Shown in pieces: positions 24,305 to 35,649 of a stretch of DNA of 64,000 bases (the stretch's first letter is position 1; the number at the start of each line of letters is the position of its first letter). The DNA is from Scalesia atractyloides (taxonomy: Eukaryota; Streptophyta; Magnoliopsida; Asterales; Asteraceae), in the NCBI GenBank assembly GCA_947069175.1, contig CAMTDV010000030.1, positions 99,410,411-99,474,410 of the forward strand. Direction: 5' to 3'. The position numbers and the translations under genes were made by a program. The notes beneath the pieces are model-generated. The model saw nothing but the letters and a program-made list of their open reading frames with translations, did no database searches and was not told where the DNA came from.

Positions 24305-24605
24305 AAGGATTAGTAAATGGTACCAAATTTCAAAACTGAATTAGTATCGTATCGGAACCGGTATTGTATTTACGTACCGAATTATATTCGGGTATCAATT
24401 CGGTACCCACTTTTTAGCGTTTCGGTATCGGTTCGATAATGTAATGTTATTTTACCCATTTTTACATTCAAGTACCAGATCAAGCATTTTCAATACTGGT
24501 ACCCAATTTTGACGATTTTTAGGATCGGTGCTCTCTGTATCGATACACAATTTTGGCGATTTTTGATATTGTTACTTTTGATACCGGTACCAAACTCATC
24601 CCTAA
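24305..24605. mobile_element. hAT-like element, GGTATCGGTACC-core
   Basis: A 301-bp element whose right end reads GGTACCAAACTCATCCCTAA and left end AAGGATTAGTAAATGGTACC. Flanks TGAGAATA (24297-24304) and TGAGAATT (24606-24613) form an 8-bp duplication with one mismatch. The interior is built of GGTACCGAATT and CGGTATCGG words. Confidence 0.75.
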
Positions 24606-24613
24606 TGAGAATT

Positions 24614-25864
24614 AGTGATATGACCTCAGTAGGAAACTAGGAATGTGACTATGAGAATAATCAATTATTTTTTGCTTGATATGATCTTTTTTTAGAATGG
24701 TTAACTTCATATTCATTAATCTTACTTTAAATTTACACATTCTTTTTACTATGGAACTAAAACCTTCAATCTCATAAAATATACACATTTTCTACCTTGG
24801 TGACTACAAGCTCTTTGATATATAACTCGTTTATTAAACTAGTCGATCCAAACAAGACCCATTTGTCACAGGTATTAACCGAGATACATCTTTTAATAAA
24901 CGGGTTAATTGAAGGGATTTTAAACAAATTTAAGCGTAAAAGAATCAAAGTTAGTTTATTACCTTGCTAACAAGACCATCCTTCTAATAAAACATGATCA
25001 TCAAATAATAATTATATAAATGATCCATAAATATCAAATAGTTACAAAGCATGCTAACATAAAATATGAGTAAATTGCCAAAATCGTCCATAAGGTTTGA
25101 ATATGTTTGTCATTTTTATCCAAAACAACTTTTTTGTATAGTATAGTCCTTCAAAACATCTAATTTGCTTTATTTTCTCTATTAAAGATTTGGATGAAAA
25201 TGGCAAAAAAATCCCGAATCTCAGGGACGATTTTGGTAAAAAAAAGTCAGATGTTTGGATGAAAATGACAAAATATCTCAAACGTGAAGACTATATGGTA
25301 CAAAAAAGTTGTTTTGGATGAAAATGACAAAAATGCCCAAACCTCAAGGGCGATTTTAAGATATTGGAAATTTGAAATTCATATATGAAAAATGTCAACA
25401 ATAAACAAACCTAAAGACATGTCCCCCTTCTTCTTATGGGCGACGTATACATACCCACAACTATGTTTTCTTTAGGATTCACGGAAGCAATAATATATAA
25501 AAATAGAGTTGTACCCGTAATGTATTACAAAATTAGATAAGTCCTTAACATCAATGAAAAGATAACGAGAACGTATTTAGTTTTTTAAGATACAATGACA
25601 AACCCATAACTTGTTTTTATCAAGCTCCTTATTCAAATATTTGATCACTCTTCATATATCATCATATCATATTTTTATTAATTAATAACACTATAAAAAA
25701 AGCAACATGTTTATGCATTAATGGGTTGTAAACTTTGCTTTAGGGATTTTTCAAAAAAAATGATTTTTATACTTTCATCCATAAGTATTTCATAAATTAC
25801 ATTTAACCAAAAACCATTTGTTTTTTTTTTGTTTTTAACCCAAATCTTTTTTATATTTTTGCAA
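24614..25864. other. Intergenic spacer, one decayed fold-back repeat
   Basis: No gene seen. From about 25068 to 25360 there is a decayed fold-back sequence beginning GAGTAAATTGCCAAAATCGT, related to the Mutator-like MITE at 44571, with GATGAAAATG(A/G)CAAAA repeated three times. Its right end is not recoverable. Confidence 0.5.
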
Positions 25865-26358
25865 TCTATTCTCATAACTTTTTTTACTTTCAACTTTGGT
25901 CCTTTATAGTTTTTATTTTCCGCAAATTTTTCGCTTTATGCTTCGTTCTAAATTTTGTGACTTAACACATCGCAACGTGCGTCTTTGGTTTAACGTTGTT
26001 ACCTTTCGTTCTAAATTTTGCGAGTTAACACGACGCAACATGCGTGTGTGGTTGAACGTTTTTACATCGTCTATATTTTCCCGTTTGACAATAGTTTTTA
26101 TTTTCAGCAAATTTTTCGCTTTATGCTTCATTCTAAATTTTTTGACTTAACACCTCGCAACGTGCGTCTTTGGTTTAACGTTTTTACGTTTCGTTCTAAA
26201 TTTTGCGAGTTAACACGAAGCAACGTGCGTGTGTGGGTGAATGCTTTTACATCGTCAATTTTTTCCCATTTAGCAGGTTCAACATAACGTACGAGTCCTA
26301 AATCGACTTAGTTATAACTAAAGAACCCTCGCCGCATTGCGGCGGGTCATAATTCTAG
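25865..26358 (+). mobile_element. Small Helitron with internal tandem duplication
   Basis: The 3' end is clear: perfect hairpin CGCCGC-ATT-GCGGCG (26330-26344), then CTAG at 26355-26358 followed by T. The 5' end is proposed at TCTATTCTCATAACTTT (25865, after A) because a related element at 50268 starts TCCTACTATCATAACTTT. The interior holds two ~190-bp units, each with TTCGTTCTAAATTTTG and AACGTGCGT words. Short frames here are repeat-derived. No coding capacity. Confidence 0.72.
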
Positions 26359-26673
26359 TTATTATTATTTTACATATAAAAACAAGTGTCATATACTAAA
26401 CAACACTAAAAAAAACTACGTCTTGATACCAAATACTTTAACACGCTCGTATAACTAATCATTAATCTTTTTTATCCGTTTAACTCATACACCTACTAAT
26501 AAATAATCTTGTAAACTGATTAAACATTAGCAAATATCAAAAAATATAGATACATAGATACAACTACTAATTATCTATGATTAAAACTTTAGTACACAAT
26601 GATTAAAAAAGCTATAAATATCATCAAAATAAAATTATTTATACATGTTCTTTTTAATACATCATTAAAATAT

Positions 26674-26870
26674 CTTAGGGGTTGGATAATAAAACTAAGA
26701 ACCATTAGGTTTTGGGTTTGATTCCTATAAAAGGGCTTTTCTCAGATTTATTGGGTTTCCGTCTGAATTTGTGCGTAGGCACTATTGTCTAGTGGAGATA
26801 TATATTATTGGGTGATTCTGCTGATAGTATGATGTACTCCAGTGATCCGTCAGTGATCCAAATTTGACGT
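26674..26870 (+). mobile_element. tRNA-derived SINE relic, copy 1
   Basis: Similar to 57191-57376: GAAC-CATTAGGTTTTGGGTTTGATTCC (degraded B box), then TTTATTGGGTTTCC, TGTCTAGTGGAGAT, GGGTGATTCTGCTG and GATGTACTCCAGTG. The A-box region is missing or too diverged to see. Confidence 0.65.
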
Positions 26871-28056
26871 TTTAAAAAATATATATCTTTAGATCATTTT
26901 ATTAAAAAAAATTATAAACTATGTTTTTTTTGTTTTTTTTTTTTTTGCAAAACATAAATATTTTGTCATTTAGAGACAAAAATAAAATAAAAAGTGTATA
27001 TCATAATCAAATAAACTTCAAATCAATTATTGAAATCTAATGCCATATTTGAAGAAAAAAAATCACAATCAATTAAAGAAAATGTGATAAATTGATAAAC
27101 TAAAACACAATCATGATAGAACTCTACATGGTCTCCATCATCATCCAAACCTAAAAAATTAACAACAAACACATCAACAAACGGCCATAAAATCATACCA
27201 TCATCAACTTATTATACACACACATATACATACACCTATACATACACTCATTCAGCCTGCTAAATTACAATTTCTTCTTCTTCTTCCCCAAATCTTAAAT
27301 TGTGAAGAAAGAACAGAAACAGAAACAGAAACAGAAGTCAGAACCAGTGCTTTGTGGTGCACTCATCTCATAAAGGTTTATCTTTTATTATTATTTTAAT
27401 TTAATTTTAATTAATTAATAAATTAATCAAACAAATCACATTTATTATATCTTCATTGAATCTTTGGATATTTTATTGGAAGACCACTGGTTCTTGATAA
27501 TCTTGTTCTTTCTTACCCAAATTGTTAGAAGAAATCTCACATATTCTTGATTTTTCTCTTTGATTTTACGTCATTTAATTGTCCCTTTTTGAAGTTTAGT
27601 GTGTGTGTATATAACTATATATAAGTATACTTTGTTTTGCTTTCTGGGTAATCTTTAATTTGGCTAAAAATCTTACCTTTTTGATGTTTTGAGTCTTGAT
27701 TTGGATGATTTTAGGTTTTTATCGACAGAATCTTGGTGGGTTTCATGAATCTTGGATAGATTTTAATGGTGGGTGTTGTTTAGTATTAGGGTTTTGTTGA
27801 TGATGAATTTTATTGGGTTTTTTTCATAGTTTCTGAAATTAGATGACTTTAATTGTTGATGATGAATTTAGGGTTTGTTGTGGTTTGAAGTATGAACTGA
27901 TTTATTTATTTATTTAATTTTTTTTTGTTTTTGCAGATTTTGGTGATGGTGAGAAAGTAGCTGGATTTGATCGAATCGGTCGAGGGTAAATTGGTCTTTT
28001 CCCTTTTTGTATCTCTGTATATCTTGGGCTGATTGGGGATTTTAGGGTTCATAAAG
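26871..28056 (+). other. ATG11 upstream region and leader
   Basis: AT-rich promoter region followed by a CTTCTTCTTC tract at about 27276-27287, a plausible 5' UTR start area. A leader intron is likely from 27376 (AAAG^GTTTATC) to 27936 (TTTTTGCAG^ATTTTGG), putting the ATG in the second exon. Splice sites were judged by eye. Confidence 0.5.
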
Positions 28057-31000
28057 ATGAGTTCAAGTGGAAATGTGATACAAAGGGGGAAGCTTTTAGT
28101 TCATATAGCCGAAAACGGGCATTCTTTTGAGCTCGATTGCGATGAATACACCGTTGTTGAATCAATCCAACAGTATTTAGAATCTGTTTCTGCCATTCGG
28201 TTAACCGATCAGCTTCTGTTGTATCTAGATATGAAATTAGAATCTCAAAATTCACTCTCTGCATACAAACTCCCATCCGATGACGGTGAAATATTCTTAT
28301 TTAATAAATCGAAAATGCGAAGTAATTCGACTCCACCTGAACCCAAAGAAGTTCAATTATCCGAAAACAACTATCCTGACCCTCGTAGACCATCGTCATC
28401 GTCACACGATCCACATCCGTTAGACGAAGCCCCCGACCCGGCGTTAAAAGCGTTACCATCATATGAGCGGCAGTTTAGGTACCATCACCAGCTTGGAGAC
28501 GCAATTTACCAACGTACCATTGCGAAATACGAAGCCTGTGAGCGGCTCGCAAGAGAGCAAAGGGTGCAAGAGAAAGCGTTAGAGATTGCTAGGGGTAATT
28601 TGGACCATTTCTATAAGATGATTCACCAAAACTACACAGATTTCGTGAAGTGTTATTCGCAGCAACAACGGACTCATTCGAATCTTTTGGTGAATTTTGG
28701 GCGGGATTTAGAACGGCTTCGGTCAATTAAACTTATACCCGTGTTGCAGACTACTGGCCGCAAGTGGTTGTTGGATTTCGTGAAAGAAGATAATTTGCAA
28801 AAAATAGTGGAGGATTGCGGTAATTCTCACCGGCAGTTTGAAACTAAAGTCGGAGAGTTTAAGCAGGAATTCGGAGAATTAAAACGAAGCACCGAGCATT
28901 TGTTTTCTAGTAAGGCTTCGATACTTAGTAGAGATTTCGAACGAGCGGTTAAGGAGCATGAACACCATATTGATGAGCAGACAAGTATATTGCAAGCTTT
29001 GAGGTTAGTTTTATCGTACAAGTAGATTTAGGGCTGCAAACGAACTGAACAACTTGTTCGTGTTCGTTTGTTAAGGAAATATATGTGTTCACGAACTGTT
29101 CATGAACACTTACCGAACAAGATTTTATGTTCGTGTTCGTTCGTTTGTGTTCGTTTGTTAATTTTAGGCAACGAACGCAAATGAACGTTCATGAGCACAA
29201 AAGAAACAAATAACACAAACAAGCGTTCATGAACAAAATATATAATGCATTGATACTTATTAAATATTTTATTTATCGGAATTTTGACCTATTTATATGA
29301 AATATATGAAACTAAAAACACTAATGAACTGCTGAACACAAACGAACACGTTACCAAACGTTCACGAACATAAATGAATGTACGCGGCCTTTGTTAATGT
29401 TCGTTCGTTTAACTAAACGAAAAAATTGTTGTTCTTGTTCGCTCATTTGTTAAACGAACGAACACAAACGAACTTCCCGCCGAATGGTTCACGTCGGTTC
29501 GTTTGCAGCCCTAAATTTAGATTCATTGTTCTTTTCATACAGTACTAAATTGTTATGACCATATAAAAATGTCGCAACTTTAAATATGTAGGGGGTGTTT
29601 GGATTTATGTTTATCTGATAATATACATTAATGCAGCAAGGACGTTGGCTTGGTGAAGAAACTCGTGGACGATTGTTTGACCAGTCAACTCTCCAATTCT
29701 CTTCGTCCTCACGATGCTGTGTCAGCATTAGGCCCGATGTATGAGGGTCACGACAAAAGTTATCTCCCCAAAATGCAAGCATGTGAGCGGGCCATTTCGA
29801 ACCTCTTAACCTTCTGCAAAAACAAAAAAACCGAAATGAATACATTCGTTCACAAATACATGCAAAAGATCGCGTATATTCAGTACACAATCAAAGACGT
29901 AAGGTACAAGTTTTCGCTTTGCACTGAAGCACTAAAACGCCAAAACGATCAATTCGAGCATTTGAAAGTTGTTCGCGGAATTGGGCCCGCGTATCGAGCG
30001 TGTCTTGCGGAAATAGTACGGAGAAAAGCGTCGATGAAACTTTATATGGGAATGGCGGGCCAATTAGCGGAACGACTTGCGACCAAACGGGAATCGGAAA
30101 TAAGAAGACGAGAAGAGTTTTTGAAAGTCAATAGTTTGTTTATACCTCGAGATATATTAGCGTCAATGGGGCTATACGATACACCTAACACTTGTGACGT
30201 TAATGTAGCTCCGTATGATACGAATTTACTCGATATCGATATATCCGATTTGGACCGTTTTACCCCTGAGCATTTAGTGGGACTTTCTTTTAAGAAGAGT
30301 CTGTCTTCGATGTCGCAAGATGTCGAAGTAAGTTCGGAAAGTGGTACGGAAAACGATGACGATTTTGTTGACGCTTCGGAATTGGTGGAGATTGCGGGGA
30401 CGAGTAAATTGGAAGTCGAAAACGCAAAACTAAAAGCCGAACTTGCTTCGAAGATAGCGATTCTTTGTTCGTTTTCGCCAGAAACCGAATTCGAAGACAG
30501 TGAAGTGGGAAACGCGCTAAAGAATTCTGCCGAAAAGACTGCTGAAGCGTTGCGTTTGAAAGACGAACACGAGAAGCATTTGGTCAATATGTTGAAAGTC
30601 AAACATATGCAGTGTGAAGCGTATGAGAAGCGAATTAAAGAGCTAGAAAACCAGCTTTCGGATCAGTATTCTTTAGACCAAAAACTTAATAAAGATCCAT
30701 CGTCGGAGCCTATGGATGAAGCTTCTTATGCTTCAAGTTCGTTACTTTTAAAATCGGGAGGTATCGATTCATCGGGGACGATGAACGCTAATTTGGATTC
30801 ATGGATGGTGGAACCGAACCGCGATGAAAAAGACGAAAAGGATGCTATGGTGTTGGCCACAAGTTCAACCGCTGATTACATGCCGCCCAGTACGAAAAAT
30901 TTGACCTCCGATGACCAGATCAAAGCTAGCGATCTTGTCGCAGAGTTGCAGAATTTGCTTACTGAGAAATCGAATCAGTTAAACGAAACCGAAACGAAGC

Positions 31001-33390
31001 TTCGAGCTGCGATGGAGGAGGTTACGAGGCTGGGTGATGAGCTGGAGATCAGTCGGAATCTGCTAGAAGAATCTCAGGTTCTGTATTTTGTGTTTCTTTA
31101 AGCTTAACTTTATACTTGAACATATGGCGTTAGGGGGGTGTTTCAAGGGCTGCAACCGAACCGAACGTTCAGCGAACAGTTCATGAACAGTTTGGCGGGA
31201 AGTTCATTTGTATTCGTTCGTTTAATAAATAAATGAACACACGAACAAGAAGTTTCGTTCGTTTAGTTAAATGAACAAACATGAACAGAGGCCGTGTTTG
31301 TTCATTCATGTTCGTGAACGTTTGGTGACGTGTTTGTTTATGTTGTTTGTGTTTGATAGTTCATTGCTGTTTTTAGTTTTTATGTTTTATTTAATTACTT
31401 CAAACTTCCGACAAATAATATATTTAATAAGTTTTAGTTTATTATATGTTCTGTTCATGATTGCTTGTTGTGCTTCTTGTTTTCATTTGTGTTCATGAAC
31501 ATTCGTCTGCGTTCTTTGCCTAAAATTAAAAAAGGAACACGAACACGTTCATTTCCTTAACGAATGAACACTAACATAAAATCTCGTTCGGTAAGTGTTC
31601 ATGAACAGCTCGTGAACACATATATTCCTTAACAAACGAACATGAACAAGGTTTTTTTCGTGTTTGTTCGGTTCAGTTCGCTTGCAGCCCTAGGTGTTTG
31701 GATGTGCGCTTGGAAAGTGATTATGCAATATTTAATAATTGGGTCAAAACAGCTCGTAGTTTCCAATAATAAGTGGATGTTTATATATTAATTTTTATTG
31801 TGGACAGATGAATTGCGCTCACTTAGAGAATTGTCTACACGAAGCGAGAGAAGAGGCTCAAACTCATCTATGTGCAGCAGACCGTAGAGCGTCTGAATAT
31901 AGTACGTTACGCGCCTCCGCTATCAAAATTCGCAGCCTTTTCGAAAGGCTAAAAACATGTGTTTCGTCAAGTGGTGTGGCCGGTTTTGCTGACTCGTTGC
32001 GCGTGTTAGCTCAATCTCTTGCCAAGTAACTTCTCACATTTTCAATATCTACTTTAAGAATTTTTCTTTCATAGTAGCGTTTAGAGTAAAGTACACAGAT
32101 GGTCCCTATGGTTTACTAAAATTTTGGATGTGGTCCCTAGCTTACCAAAAATACACAGACGGTCCCTATGGTTTGCACTTTGTAACGCATTTGGTCCCTT
32201 ACTTTTTCGAATAGGACATGGATGGTCCCTGTAGTTTGCACTTTGTAACACATTTAGTCCTTAACTTGGACATGCTAAAACCTTTAGATTTGTTAGTTGG
32301 GGACTAAATATGTTACAAAGTGCAAACCACAGGACCATCCATGTACTTTTAAGAAGCTAGAGACCAAATCCAAAATTTTAGTAAATCACAGAGACCATCC
32401 ATGTACTTTATGCTTATCGTTTATATTGAACATATGCTGCCTGAAATAGAAATTGACTGTAAAATATGGTTCATGTTTAGTTCTGCAAATGATGGGGATG
32501 ATGGAATAAACGAGTTTCGGGAGTGTGTTCGGGTGCTCGCGGAAAAAGTCGGTGTTTTGACGAGGCAACGGGCCGAGCTGATTGATCGGTACACGAAGTC
32601 CGAGGCATCACATGAACAACTTACAAAGGAGTTGGAAGACAAAAAAGATTTGGCCAACACTTTGTACATGAAGCTTCAATCCGAAAAACAGGTTTAATTT
32701 ATAACAAAACTAAAAATAATATATTTAAGAGTAAAATGCCATTTTCTTCCCTTTTGGCCAGTTTTGCGACTTTCATTAAGTCAGGGGTATTTTCGTCTTT
32801 TTCGTAAACTTAAAGGGCAATTCACTATATTTCACTTTATGTACAAACATTTAGCATAATGTGCAAGTATTTAAAAAAGACGAAATACCTAAAGGAGAAA
32901 AATGGATGGAGTTAACGAGCCGGATGAAAATGGCAAGTTTCTAAACCTTTTGGATCAAGATGAGGAAAATCACACCTTTGGACAAAAGTCGCAAAACTAG
33001 CCCAACCTCAAGGACGAAAATGGCATTTTACTCTATATTAAATTCGTGAACTACTAATAATATATATCTCAGGTTAACAAGGAGAAGATATCGTTCGGTC
33101 GTTTGGAGCTTCACGAGATTGCCGCATTTGTACTTAACGAAGCAGGACACTACGAGGCCATAAACCGAAACTGCACTCATTACTATCTTTCTTCAGAGTC
33201 GGTTGCCTTATTCACTGACCATCTTCCGCACCGACCCACCCACATCGTGGGCCAGATTGTGCATATCGAGAGACAAACTGTAAAATCATCTCCGGTCCCG
33301 TATGGTTTACCTGTTGGGTGCGAGTATTTTGTGGTGACGGTAGCCATGATACCAGATACCGCTATTCATTCACCTACTGCTGCTTCCTGA
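28057..33390 (+). CDS. ATG11: Autophagy-related protein 11 (ATG11)
   Basis: Scaffold of the ATG1/ATG13 kinase complex that promotes autophagosome formation and selective autophagy; cytosolic and phagophore-associated. Coding exons: 28057-29003, 29637-31077, 31808-32025, 32481-32691, 33073-33390 (1044 aa; the Arabidopsis protein is about 1150). Residues about 12-85 form the ubiquitin-like start (KLLVHIAENGHSFELDCDE). Residues about 150-480 match the ATG17-like coiled region, with YHHQLGDAIYQRT and MYEGHDKSYLPKMQACERAI. A long acidic coiled coil follows. The C-terminal Atg11 domain ends the protein with FVLNEAGHYEAINRNCTHYY and SESVALFTDHLPHRP. The start MSSSGN is preferred over the in-frame ATG at 28033. 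All four coding introns hold a small transposon. Confidence 0.95.
29029..29513. mobile_element. hAT-like element, AACGAACA-core, copy 2
   Basis: A 485-bp element in ATG11 intron 1 with clean inverted ends TAGGGCTGCAAACGAAC / GTTCGTTTGCAGCCCTA. It is built of GTTCGTTTG and CGAACACAAACG words around an AT-rich centre. The flanking duplication is degenerate (AAGTAGATT versus AATTTAGATT). Confidence 0.82.
31145..31692. mobile_element. hAT-like element, AACGAACA-core, copy 3
   Basis: A 548-bp element in ATG11 intron 2, ends AAGGGCTGCAACCGAAC / GTTCGCTTGCAGCCCTA. Flanks GGTGTTTC (31137-31144) and GGTGTTTG (31693-31700) are an 8-bp duplication with one mismatch. Confidence 0.85.
32075..32423. mobile_element. 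Mutator-like MITE in ATG11 intron 3
   Basis: Element 32084-32414 (331 bp). Left arm GAGTAAAGTACACAGATGG, right arm CCATCCATGTACTTTA..., with the inverted similarity continuing through TTTACTAAAATTTTGGAT / ATCCAAAATTTTAGTAAA. Flanks TAGCGTTTA and TATCGTTTA form a 9-bp duplication with one mismatch. Confidence 0.82.
32720..33042. mobile_element. Mutator-like MITE in ATG11 intron 4
   Basis: Element 32729-33033 (305 bp), ends GAGTAAAATGCCATTTTC / GAAAATGGCATTTTACTC. Flanks TATATTTAA (32720-32728) and TATATTAAA (33034-33042) form a 9-bp duplication with one mismatch. Related at the ends to the elements at 22589, 32084 and 44571. Confidence 0.85.
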
Positions 33391-35076
33391 TCGTGAAAAC
33401 TCGGTAAGATATGATGGAAGAATTGGAAAACCGAACGAGGCAAGTGTACATACTTGATAATACTAATGGAAGATTCAGAAAGTTGCTTCGTTGAAATTGG
33501 TTCGGTTGTGTACAGTTGACGAATGATGATGATCATAACATAACTCTTGATCATGTAAAAGAACTCTGTATATTATCTTGATGAAAATTTGGAACCGGCG
33601 TTATGCTGATTCTAACAAAGATTGTGTGGGCATTGAAACATGCAGTCGGGTCAAAACTTGCGTTTAGAGCTGAGTTGAGCGTAACTAGTCATCATCTCAG
33701 CCTCTTAGGTCTAGGGTTCGACAGTTTGTCCGCCACCTTTAAACTTTTTCGGTCTCTCAAAAATGACAAACTAGAAGCAAAATCAAGTTACCTTTGTACT
33801 CTTAAATTTAAACTTGAACTTGTTTGGTGGTTTTTATGTTCGTTTGTGTGTAGATGTCGTTTTATTCGATTCGACGAACAGGTTTTCTTGTTAAATAGTC
33901 AGGGATGGTAATTTGTCGTGTTTGTGACCGGTTTTGGTATTATATTAGTTTATTTCAAACATTTTTGTAATATATTCGGTTTTGATGCGAGTAAACGAAT
34001 ATGACATCTGCTTTATATAAAGTTTGAGATCCCATCAGTCGTCAAATACCCGTACCGATATTCAACCCAAATGTTTGTTTTTTTGTTTTACAATGGCAAC
34101 TCAAACTCTGGATATACTACTAAATTACATCTATTTGTCTACCACAGGAGTTGAACCCTTACCACTTGAAACAACAACCAAATCCAACACCTTGTGGTTA
34201 TAAATTAACGATTTCGATATCTTCTAAAAAATTATATTATCCTGATTTTCCATATTATGTTATATACTAGTTATCAAACGTTAAATATTGTTTTTTTTAA
34301 GAATCCGGCTCCCATTGATTTGGATTTTGAGAGCCCTGCCCCCACTGATTTTTCGTTCAAGCTCCGCCACTGAATGTGTTGTTGAACATTAAAAATTTGT
34401 TGATGTTGCAATCCTTAAAAATGTTAGGGACACATCAAACATAAGCATAACTTTAGTCCCTTAAAATTCAAACATAGAATCAATGTTCTTTGAGAAAATA
34501 ACGGATAATAACAAACAACTAACGACCCCAACCGTTGTTATTAACATGAACTACAACCACTCTCAACCCCACAACCCACCACACAAAATTCCCAAATCTT
34601 TCAGAATCTTCATCCCCAAAATTTCACCTTTTTTTATGCAAGATTTAAGAAAAACAAGAGCAAAGAATTTCAAATTGTTACATGTTCAAATATTGAAAAA
34701 AAAAACAAAAAAAAAACTCTTTTATATTAAGGTGAAAATCAAAAGCCATACCCATGATCCATGATCCATGGGGGTTGGCTTTTGATCATTCAATCAAACA
34801 AGAAACAATTTTAAGGTTCTTTGATCTTTCGTTTCGATCTTTCGATTGATTGATTGATTGATTGATTACCCTTGTTTTTCTTTTTTCAATTTATAAAAGA
34901 TTGATGAATATTGGATTGAATCTTGGTATAGCTTTGTGATCAATTAGGTGTTGTTTGGAATTGGATATTACTTTCGGGACTTAATTCGATTGGCGCGATC
35001 AGGTAAATTGTTTAAAATGCATACCATGTGTTTGTGACAAGATTTGAAATTTGGATACACATAAAATAATAACAGG
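33391..35076. other. Spacer between ATG11 and the myosin-binding relic
   Basis: The first few hundred bases are the ATG11 3' region. Around 34320-34375 there is a repeat scrap ending CAAGCTCCGCCACTG, like the ends of the CACTG elements further right. A GATT microsatellite lies about 34844-34867. A probable leader intron of the downstream relic runs from about 35003 (CAG^GTAAATTG) to 35075 (AACAG). No other gene was seen. Confidence 0.45.
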
Positions 35077-35469
35077 ATGAATTCGGATCCAACAATGGCG
35101 GTGGAATCGAACAGTAAAAGTTTGAAAGACGCGCTTTGTGCTCAACAACGCCTTCTCCAGAAACTTTACCATGAGTTAGACGTAGAACAAGAAGCTGCAG
35201 CCACTGCGGCTAGTGAAGCGATGTCGATGATCCTTCGTCTTCAAGGAGAAAAGGCTGCGGTGAAAATGGAAGCCAAACAATACAAAAGACTAGCGGAAGA
35301 GAAAAAGAATTACGCGGAAGAATCCATGGAAACGTTCTATGTACCAAAAAGAAATGGAAATCGCGGTTTTAGATTACCATGTTCAAGCCTAAAGGGCAAC
35401 TCCGTCAATTCATCATTCTTTCCCGCCTTATCCAGAACACTCTCGTATTCTCGTACCCTTCTTACTTAA
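35077..35469 (+). pseudogene. Truncated myosin-binding protein (DUF593 / GTD-binding) relic
   Basis: The first ~80 residues are a typical start of a plant MyoB-type GTD-binding domain: LKDALCAQQRLLQKLYHELD, then ATAASEAMSMILRLQGEKAA, MEAKQYKRLAEEK and AEES. Intact family members bind myosin XI and are several hundred residues long. Here the frame is lost soon after AEESMET (near 35335): the expected MYQKEMEIAVLDYHVQA continues in another frame, and a further shift occurs near 35388. The remaining domain and any downstream exons are absent; an HSP70 pseudogene starts about 180 bp later. The start may be 35077 or 35095. A real but short gene is possible if the shifts are sequencing errors. Confidence 0.75.
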
Positions 35470-35649
35470 TCTTCTTGAATCTTGATCATCACTATAAATT
35501 CCAAGATCCCAATTTCAAACAACCCATCTGAAAATTTCCAACTGAAATCGAAAAACAACAACAAACCCACTAATTTTCTGTAAAAAAGATACAACCTTGG
35601 AACCTTTCAACTAATCTTGATCCGAATTCGAACCTTTTTCAGTTCATCA

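Noticed and set aside
25896..26287. Overlapping frames with repeated FRSKFCELTRRNVR segments
   Set aside because: The protein repeat simply reflects the ~190-bp tandem duplication inside a small Helitron, on both strands; similar frames occur in the relic at 50369-50581.
29489..29890. Minus-strand frame over ATG11 exon 2
   Set aside because: Shadow of the conserved ATG11 coding frame on the plus strand; other minus-strand frames at 28049, 28827, 30042 and 32421 are the same case.
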